In this document: piece after piece, positions 57,462-64,000 of the stretch
Layout: each line of letters starts with the position of its first letter
How positions within the stretch are numbered: position 1 is the stretch's first letter
From: Scalesia atractyloides
Taxonomy: Eukaryota; Streptophyta; Magnoliopsida; Asterales; Asteraceae
Reading direction: 5' to 3'
Assembly (NCBI GenBank): GCA_947069175.1
Contig: CAMTDV010000017.1
Span: forward strand, 32,993,126 to 33,057,125
Length of the DNA: 64,000 nt
Program-made: the position numbers and the translations under genes
The notes under the pieces: model-generated
Databases searched by the model: none
Seen by the model: the letters and a program-made list of their open reading frames with translations, nothing else
What the model was told of the DNA's origin: nothing

Positions 57462-57950
57462 ATGACTGATGACAGACCTTGGGTATTATTCACTGACGGC
57501 GCATCAAATAGTGATGGGGCTGGTGCTGGTCTTCGTCTGGTAAACCCTGATAATCAAGCGTTCACATACGCTGTTCAACTGGATTTCAAAAGTATGAATA
57601 ATGAAGCAAAATATGAAGCATTTCTAGCAGGCTTGCGCCTCGCTATCAAGATGGGAGCAGCGAATTTAACAGCACACGTTGATTCTTTATTAGTGGCGGA
57701 ACAAGTGACCGGCGCTTACGACGCCAAAGGAGATATTATGGCTCTGTATCTAGAGCAGGCAAAGATATTGATCATTTAAACACTCTAAGGTAGTGCATGT
57801 TAATCGGAGCGAAAATAAACAGGCAGATGCTTTAAGCAAGTTGGCAGCCACAAGTTTTAAACATTTGGCTAAAGAAGTCCGAATAGAAGTCTTGAGCAAC
57901 CCTTCTGTGCCACTGAAACCAGTAAGTATCGTTGAAATTGGAATCCATCT
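57462..57950 (+). pseudogene. Second (archaeal-like) RNase H of the Tat element
   Basis: WVLFTDGASNSDGAGAGLRL, then NNEAKYEAFLAGLRLAIKMG and AHVDSLLVAEQVTG, the D, E, D core of the extra RNase H that marks Tat-lineage elements. The frame breaks near 57780 and goes on in another frame as HVNRSENKQADALSKLAATS. The domain's residues look better kept than those of RT, but the polyprotein is broken on both sides. Confidence 0.82.
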
Positions 57951-59110
57951 TGGATGTCTCCAATCATTATGTATCTGCTACATGGTTCTCTCCCAGATAA
58001 CAAGGCGCAAGCAAGGAAGATACGATGCAAGGCCCTCAATTATGAAATGACAGACAGTATTTTACATCGGAAGTCATACATGGGTCCTCTTTTACGATGT
58101 GTTGATAAGCATGATGCGCAATACTTAATCAAAGAAATTCATGAAGGATTATGCGGCATTCACGGTGGACTGCGTATGGTTGTGGCCAAGGTTATGGGCG
58201 CAGGCTATTATTGGCCAGGAATGCATTTGCGCAAATACATGTTTTGTCAAAGACATGCCCCAAAAACCATGCTCCCAAAAAATCCACTTGTCCCGGTAAC
58301 CGCTGCTTCGCCTTTCCAACAGTAGGGTGTTGATTTGGTCGGTCCATTTCCCGATGCGCCAGGCACAGTAAAATTTATCGTAGTTGCTGTGGATTACTTC
58401 ACCAAATGGGTTGAAGCGAAACCTTTAGCCTCCACAACAGCTATGGTGATCAGGAAATTCATATGTGAGCATATTATTTGTAGGTTTGGGCTACCGATGC
58501 GCATTATAACTGATAACGGTCCAAACCTAGCATCCGAAGGTTTGCAAAAATGGATGCAAGAGATGAAAATCGAACATGTTTTCTCTTCCGTGGCACATCC
58601 ACAGGCGAATGGACAGGTTGAGAGCATCAATAAACAAATAGTTGATGGTATTAAAGCCCGCCTTGGCACGGCGCGACGTGGATGGGTGGATGGGCTTCCT
58701 AGTATTTTATGGGCTCATCGCACAATGCCCAAGACGAGCACGGGAGAAACTCTGTTCAGTTTGGTTTATGGAACGGAAGCAGTAATCCTTGCTGAAATAG
58801 GCCTTCCATCTCCAAGGATGCTCGCCCAGCGCCGTTTGGATCTCGATTTGGTCGAAGAATGACGCGAAAACGCAGCAATTCGCGAAGCAAGTATAAGTCC
58901 CAGTTGGAGAAGTATTACAACAAAAGGGTACGCGTTTGCACTTTTCTACCTGGAGATTTCGTCCTCCGAGATAACGAAGCCTCCAACACTGAGAAACCAG
59001 GGAAGCTTGCTCCAAGATGGGATGATCAATGAAGTTCTTGGAAAAGGAACTTATACCCTCAAGCGAATGGACGGCACCAGCGTTCCTAGAACCTGGAATG
59101 CCCAATAGTT
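57951..59110 (+). pseudogene. Integrase of the Tat element, disrupted
   Basis: Zinc-binding region HEGLCGIHGGLRM and GYYWPGM, then YMFCQRHAP; the first of the paired Cys is Tyr (TAC at 58236). The DDE core is present: VAVDYFTKWVEAKPLA, ITDNGPNLAS and PQANGQVESINKQI. A stop at 58323-58325 separates the zinc domain from the core; another is at 58860-58862. A C-terminal tail (RVCTFLPGDFVLRD in another frame) extends to about 59110. It would insert the cDNA; this copy is inactive. Confidence 0.88.
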
Positions 59111-59848
59111 GCACCGTTGCTAGTTGTAATCTCAGCTCTCTCAATGCAATAGCTTTGCGCTTTGCAGGAGACTGCTTACAGTAGTTTATTTGTAATCTTA
59201 GCAACAATTATTGCTCGAAGCCTTATCAAGGAAATCTTACTTTGCGGCTACTTACATTTCTGCTTTTATGAATATATTTCTTACAAATGCATGCAATTAC
59301 TTTGGAAACACAAAAACACTTTCCACTCATGAGCTATCACATTATCGCTGCTCACACATGAGTTGGTTAATCACGTTCATTTGTCTTATCCTAAAACAAG
59401 TAATTGTACTCATGCAAGAATTGTAATCCAAATATATTATAACCTAAAGTACTTGCGCAGCAGCGGATCTGTACAATCTGATTACTAAACAAACATGGCT
59501 TAAATATAACTCCTACTCAGGGGCCTTTGTTTCAGCTTGATTTTCTTCTGCTTCAGAAAAAAATTCCTTCAAACGGTTCACGAAGTCATCATGAGATAAA
59601 GCATTATCCACAAACTTCATGATGGGGATTTGCAGCTGATCATATTTAGCCTTGGCAGCAGTATAGGAGGAATGCGTATCAACTCCATGAAGCATCGATC
59701 GGCTAGTATCCCACTTCACCTTAAGGGCATGCTCTACATGGGTCGCGCAATCTTGGTAACCCCGGGCATAGCCATCATTCCGAGCAGAAGCCATAAGTTG
59801 CGCCACGGTTTCATCCAACTCAACAGAGTTCAAAATTGAGTTGGCAAT

Positions 59849-59917
59849 CTGCAAAAGATAAGTTACGACGTCAGATCAATACGACAATCAACAATGTATG
59901 AGAAAGATGGTACTTAC
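59849..59917 (-). other. Last intron of the antisense gene
   Basis: On the minus strand GTGAAT/GTAAGTACC opens it and TTATCTTTTGCAG/ATTGCC closes it; 69 bp. Joining its exons keeps the reading frame. Confidence 0.75.
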
Positions 59918-61671
59918 ATTCACAATTCTATAATGCTGCATCCATGTTAGGTTGTTCGTTAAGGATTCAACGATCTTTCCGCGGTAGCATGCGCGGTCTC
60001 CGCATCTTCGATCTTCTTCTCATTCTCCGCTTGTCGATGGATTAACTCAGCCTTCTCAACCTTCGGCAGTTGAATATCTTTCTTTGCACTGTCAAGGTCG
60101 GCTTTCATTTTTTCCTGATCAAATAACATAGAGGTAAGATCAGCTATTTCTTTATCTCTAAGAAGTAGTGTCATTCTGGTCCCTACCTCATTCTGCTCGC
60201 TTTGTTCGTGGTGCGAACGGGCTTCATCAGCAGTGACCATAGCGTCAGCTTTCTCTTGCTTTAATTTTTCTATTTCATTGCGCAAAGAGATCTTCTCATA
60301 TTATCACGCTCGCAGGCTTCTAGCCATCTCTTGCGCTCTGTAGCAAGAAGCGCCGCCTCCACCTCTGCCTTCTTTTTCCACCGCAAGGCGGACCATTCTT
60401 CCGTCTTCTTCTTATCTTCAAACTTACATCTCTCCGCCTCCAGATCCACCATCATCTTTTTCACTTTCTCACTTTCAACCCCAATTTTGAATTTTTTAGA
60501 TTCAAATTCATCCCACTCCTTATTCATACTGCGCCATTCGCGTACAATCCTGTGGGTCACAGAGGAGGCTTGCGTTGTCTCTAGAAAATAAGCCTGATAT
60601 GTTTGTTCATGAGAACTCTCCTCTTGACGCTTAACCTCCGCCGGAGGATAGATGCCCATATACCATTCTCTGCAAGCTTGCAGATCGGTAAAGGTATCAC
60701 TTTGTTTGAGCTTCCATACTGGTTCATGGAGGGCATAGGCTCGCTTGGTGGAGTAGGAGCGAAAATAGTAATCCCCAGGCGTCTCCTCAGGCGCGAATGG
60801 GGGATTCCTCTGTTGGGTCATCAAAAAATGATTCAAAATTAGGCGCAGCAGAGGATGAGCCAATGTTCTTCGCTTGGCTATCGGTGGTTTTTTCTGGGTG
60901 AGAAGGTGGAGCTATCTCTGGATCCTCAACAGTTTGTTTTTCAGCAAGGGGGCAGTATTTTTTACCTGCTCGCCAGCAGGGTCTTCAGCGAATGTTTTGG
61001 TGGGCTCTTCTTCTGGAGCAGGGTTTTCTGGTATGGTGGGCTCTAGGTCAATCTTAGTCGTTTCTGGGTTCACATCATCATCACCCTTTAAGATTTCAAC
61101 CTCCGGTTGAGGCGCTGCAGGGGTCGATGATGATGTTGGCTGCGCCACCTTCCCAATTTTTTTTTGCAAATAACAAACACAGATTAGAACAATCTTTTTA
61201 GTATACAATTGAAGTGTTAAACGTCTTTACCAGGATAAAATTTTTCTGCAAGAGCATCCAAGTTACTCTTCTTCCCGATTCTCCCCCGCGCAGCTTTTTT
61301 CAGTGGCGGTACTGGTGGTTCGGGATCGTTATTTTTTCTTTTCTTGGAGGTGCGAGGTACCAATGTTTCAGGACCTGATGGTACATCAATCGGGTCATTT
61401 GGATTCGCCGCAGGAATATCTGCCGTATCCACCATTTCAACCTTTGATTTCTTTAAACCTATAGGCGCAAGACCTTCTAATGAGTCCGACACCACCACGT
61501 ACTCACACCAAGAATCAGAGACAAGGCGCGTACCTTTCTTGATCTCCGCCTTAACGGTTTCAGGAGCCTTAGGCGCAGGAACATCATGTTTTTTGGGAAG
61601 AGGAATGGCAACGGTGGGTTTTTTCTTCTTCTTGGAGTCAGGGCCTACGCCCAAGTTTGACAAGTCACCTA

Positions 61672-61791
61672 CTAAGATTATCACAAACAAAACAGTATAC
61701 GCGCCATAAGTTGTTTGCAATATTACTCTAAGAACTAGCGTTAGTGGTAATATTGCAATACGAACTCAGGCATCAAGGGAAAATTACTTAC
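61672..61791 (-). other. Middle intron of the antisense gene
   Basis: On the minus strand CTGCTG/GTAAGTAATTTTCC opens it and GATAATCTTAG/TAGGTGAC closes it; 120 bp, T-rich. Confidence 0.65.
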
Positions 61792-61940
61792 CAGCAGTAG
61801 AAGAGGGTTGCGCATTGAGTTCTTAGGCAGCTCAAAATTTCCCAAGATCTGCGAAAACCATGGTTCTTCATCAGCACCAACAGGCATAACTTCCATCTTG
61901 CCTTTATCTCGTCAGAAGGATACCACGTATAAGGAAGTAA

Positions 61941-62004
61941 CTACAACAAAGCGCAAGTATGAGCATACGAATGTGCAGCTATATGTTAAAATAAAACAAC
62001 ATAC
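61941..62004 (-). other. Short intron of the antisense gene
   Basis: On the minus strand GGGTATAG/GTATGTTG opens it and CTTTGTTGTAG closes it; 64 bp, near the lower size limit for plant introns. Confidence 0.55.
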
Positions 62005-62841
62005 CTATACCCTCTTCAACGTATACTGGTTTCTCGCGCCGACCCGCCTTCCAGAGCATGCCCATCTCAGCCGCAACTAACGCCCTTTCTGGCAACACAA
62101 TGTTGGGCACATCCTTCAAATCCTGGTACCATACTTCATCAGTAGGGATGGCCATCCTCTCAAGCTCGATCTCTTCACCCCCACGGAATGTCATCTTTGG
62201 TATCACAGCAACTTTAATATAAATTTTTTATTTCCAATCATGAAAGGATTTGGGAGGTGCTAGCAATAATCTCTTGGCTGGTAAGCGTTATTGAAATGAG
62301 TAAAACCCTAACGCACAGTGTAATTGATAAAACACCCTAAATCTATCAATAGTGAGAAGGATGTTCATGGATCGGCAAACAAACTCGAAGTGCCGGATAC
62401 GTACCATCCCCATAGGGTTTAACTGGGATATATGAAACTTGTAAAAATCAAGAGTTTCCAGCAAGAAGTGGGTCACCGGAAGCCGGAAATTACCCTCAGC
62501 AAAGTAATCCAAGAATAGGGAAATATATCCTGCCGGAGCGTTCGCCACCGTATCGGTATCATTGGGATATCGAGCATCCCATGTCCTCGGGAACTTGAAG
62601 TTAGTAACCAGACTATCAAAGGCTCCGGCTCCACTTCAGCGTCGGTAAAGATGGTTTCGATGACATCTCCGATGTATCTTCAGGAATAGAACTAGTAGCC
62701 ATGAGTGGATATCGGCAGGAACAAGGGTTTTTTAGAACTCAGGGAGAGAAACAAAGAACAATTTGCAGGAGAGAAGGAAATTCTTCAAAGAAGATAGAGA
62801 GATTTTTGGAAAAAGCATGTCGAAATCCGCTGGCAAAGAGT

Positions 62842-62852
62842 GTATATATAGG
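62842..62852 (-). promoter_or_regulatory. TATA box of the antisense gene
   Basis: CCTATATATAC on the minus strand, 140 bp upstream of ATG 62702. A leader rich in CTCTCTATCTTC and CTTCTCTCCTGC follows, as in plant 5' UTRs. It lies inside the element between the antisense ATG and the 3' LTR, so this gene has a promoter independent of the LTR. Confidence 0.7.
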
Positions 62853-63254
62853 CATTGCAATAAATGCCTGCAGAAAACGTGCCGAAAATTCTGGGTTTTC
62901 ACCAAACCCTAGGCGACAAAAAGGCGGGCGAGTGGGGAATAGTAACCGTACCCACGTGCGCGTGTAATCGCCAAGAGCCGTTTTGCAATTAATGCTGAAC
63001 GTCTGGCACTGTTGACAGCTGTCACACAGTACGTCGAACTTCACCTCAACACGTGCCTTTCACCAAAACTCTGACACAATGACAACTTTTTCAAAATTCA
63101 AAATTGTCTCTCCTTATCCAGGAAGTTTTTTCCTTCTCCATGAAGATTTCTTTTCCTTCAGCGCAACGAAATTATTTACAGGAACACAACGAACACTATA
63201 ATTTTTTATTAGTCTATGTGCTCCACCTACTTGCCACTTGCGCATAGGAGCAAC
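62853..63254. other. Spacer between antisense promoter and 3' LTR
   Basis: No gene. Presumably holds upstream control sequence of the antisense gene. Confidence 0.45.
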
Positions 63255-63271
63255 ACTGGACTGGGGGGACT
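63255..63271 (+). other. Polypurine tract of the Tat element
   Basis: GGACTGGGGGGACT directly before the 3' LTR start TGAAGGGG. Confidence 0.7.
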
Positions 63272-64000
63272 TGAAGGGGTATGGTCCCAAAACCTTGCGC
63301 CAAGCAAGTGACCATACCCATTTTATCAACAAAGCAGACTTTGCGTAGACTATATTACAAGAGATAAACCTCATTTTTCCATGCACCGGACATCTAAGAA
63401 GGAAAATGATCATTTAAGTACCTTGCGCGGGCTCGTGCAAGGAAATAGTTAAGCTTTAAAACTTTCCTCATCAGATGACTCCACAAGTAAGGAATTAGGA
63501 AAAGAGGTACTTATCACCTTTTTTGACCCTGCGCCAAGTATTATGATGATCGTCCTCTCCGATAACCTGCGCGAGTCCGCACAAGGGGGAGTTGAGTTGG
63601 AAACAATGAGTAAAGATCTCAGATCACATCTGCTCTCAGGATAATCAGAAAGGGATAGAAAGAATCTTTTCTGTTGTAACAAACCGGACACGTGGGCGAA
63701 TAACAGAAGGTTTACAGCTGTAACTCTTCTAGAAGCCATTAATGATCAATCGTGCTAGGGCATAAACGGTTACAACAGAATTACACGTGGCGCCATCTGG
63801 TGCACTCCCAAGAATCACGATGATGTCATATTTTCGTAATAGACACAAGGTCATCATCATTTGCCACGTGGCGATTCCCCAACCATTGATCACATCACGA
63901 TCCGTGTGACTTGAAGAGCAAGTTAATGATCTAACGGTGAGATCTCACCACTGTGAGATCACCTTTTCTCTCCTTTTGGCGCCAAAATATGGCTATAAAT
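63272..64000 (+). repeat. 3' LTR of the Tat element, partial (cut by window end)
   Basis: Starts TGAAGGGGTATGGTCCC and follows 52304 onward at about 94% identity. The AGAAGGTTTACAGCTGTAA block (63705) to GGCTATAAAT (63991-64000) occurs once, so the 296-bp duplication of the 5' LTR is absent here. Confidence 0.9.

Larger units (their letters stand above)
59513..62702 (-). pseudogene. Antisense multi-exon gene of the Tat element (putative gypsy-type transposon protein family), degraded
   Basis: Starts at ATG 62702-62700 on the minus strand. The first large domain (about 62600-62290) reads AGYISLFLDYFAEGNFRLPV, HFLLETLDFYKFHISQLNP and GMVRIRHFEFVCRS, which I recognise as the plant 'putative gypsy type transposon' domain. 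A Lys-, Pro- and acid-rich middle (61720-60912) and a long coiled coil (60863-59959; e.g. KKKAEVEAALLATERKRWLE) follow, with a conserved last exon (YARGYQDCATHVEHALKV). Introns with GT-AG ends: 61941-62004, 61672-61791, about 61151-61232, and 59849-59917. Lesions: a frame change in the first exon, stops at 62290-62288 and 62230-62228, and a frame change near 60790. Such antisense extra genes are known from Tat elements; their role is unknown. Confidence 0.78.
52304..64000 (+). mobile_element. Tat-lineage Ty3/gypsy retrotransposon with antisense gene (right end beyond window)
   Basis: Two LTRs both beginning TGAAGGGGTATGGTCC (52304 and 63272) enclose 9.7 kb. On the + strand are gag, protease, RT, RNase H, a second RNase H and integrase, all decayed. 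Between integrase and the 3' LTR is a multi-exon gene on the opposite strand. The second RNase H and the antisense gene are marks of the Tat group (Ogre/Retand/Tat). In the first 215 bases the LTRs differ by about 6%, so the insertion is much older than the 18-kb duplication. It inserted into the LTR at 49248-52303. Its right target-site repeat is outside the window. Confidence 0.92.

Overview
The window looks like 64 kb of nuclear DNA from a flowering plant, most likely a eudicot and possibly Asteraceae. The family is my inference, from the repeat types and one recognisable host gene. Most of it is transposon-derived and AT-rich. I find one host protein gene that looks intact, a ROH1/BYPASS-like (DUF793) gene at 41151-42338. 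There are no rRNA genes, no convincing tRNA genes, no CRISPR arrays and no organelle DNA.

Layout. (1) 1-30923 is a large tandem duplication. The sequence from base 1 restarts at 18421 and the two copies run in parallel, about 1% different, to 11822/30923. Each copy carries Mutator-like foldback MITEs (one nested in another), Tourist-like MITEs, an Au-type SINE, an odd element rich in CGTATAGG palindromes, and a minisatellite-filled TIR element. Copy 1 has lost about 0.9 kb and has an internal inversion-duplication in one MITE. (2) 11839-18420 lies between the copies. It holds a 4.9 kb non-autonomous LTR retrotransposon (12101-17002) with one private ORF, flanked by LTR-like debris, and a decayed PIF/Harbinger transposase. 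(3) 31.2-39.2 kb is an older, more diverged local duplication (alpha 31203-33756, beta 34395-39230), later hit by two SINEs and a MITE. (4) 40.6-42.7 kb is the ROH1-like gene with a probable 5'UTR intron. (5) 43078-46318 is a full-length hAT transposon with perfect TIRs and an 8-bp TSD; its transposase is broken in a few places. Just downstream are a hAT MITE (46357-47731) interrupted by a Mutator-like element (46578-47499) carrying a piece of an RD19-type cysteine-protease gene, a further Mutator-like MITE and a further hAT MITE. (6) 49248-52303 is a long Ty3/gypsy LTR with an internal 573-bp tandem repeat. It is cut by (7), a Tat-lineage Ty3/gypsy element from 52304 to beyond the window end, with decayed gag, protease, RT, RNase H, second RNase H and integrase on the + strand, and a multi-exon antisense gene with its own TATA box on the - strand.

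How it fits together. Apart from the ROH1-like gene, the window records nested transposition and imprecise break repair. Three places (10297-10324, 11823-11838, 56494-56543) contain short patches copied from sequence 50-400 bp away, the mark of templated end joining or template switching. The best leads for something less described are the Pack-MULE with the RD19 fragment, the antisense gene of the Tat element, the private ORF and repeated terminal module of the small LTR element, and the foldback elements with palindromic minisatellite cores.
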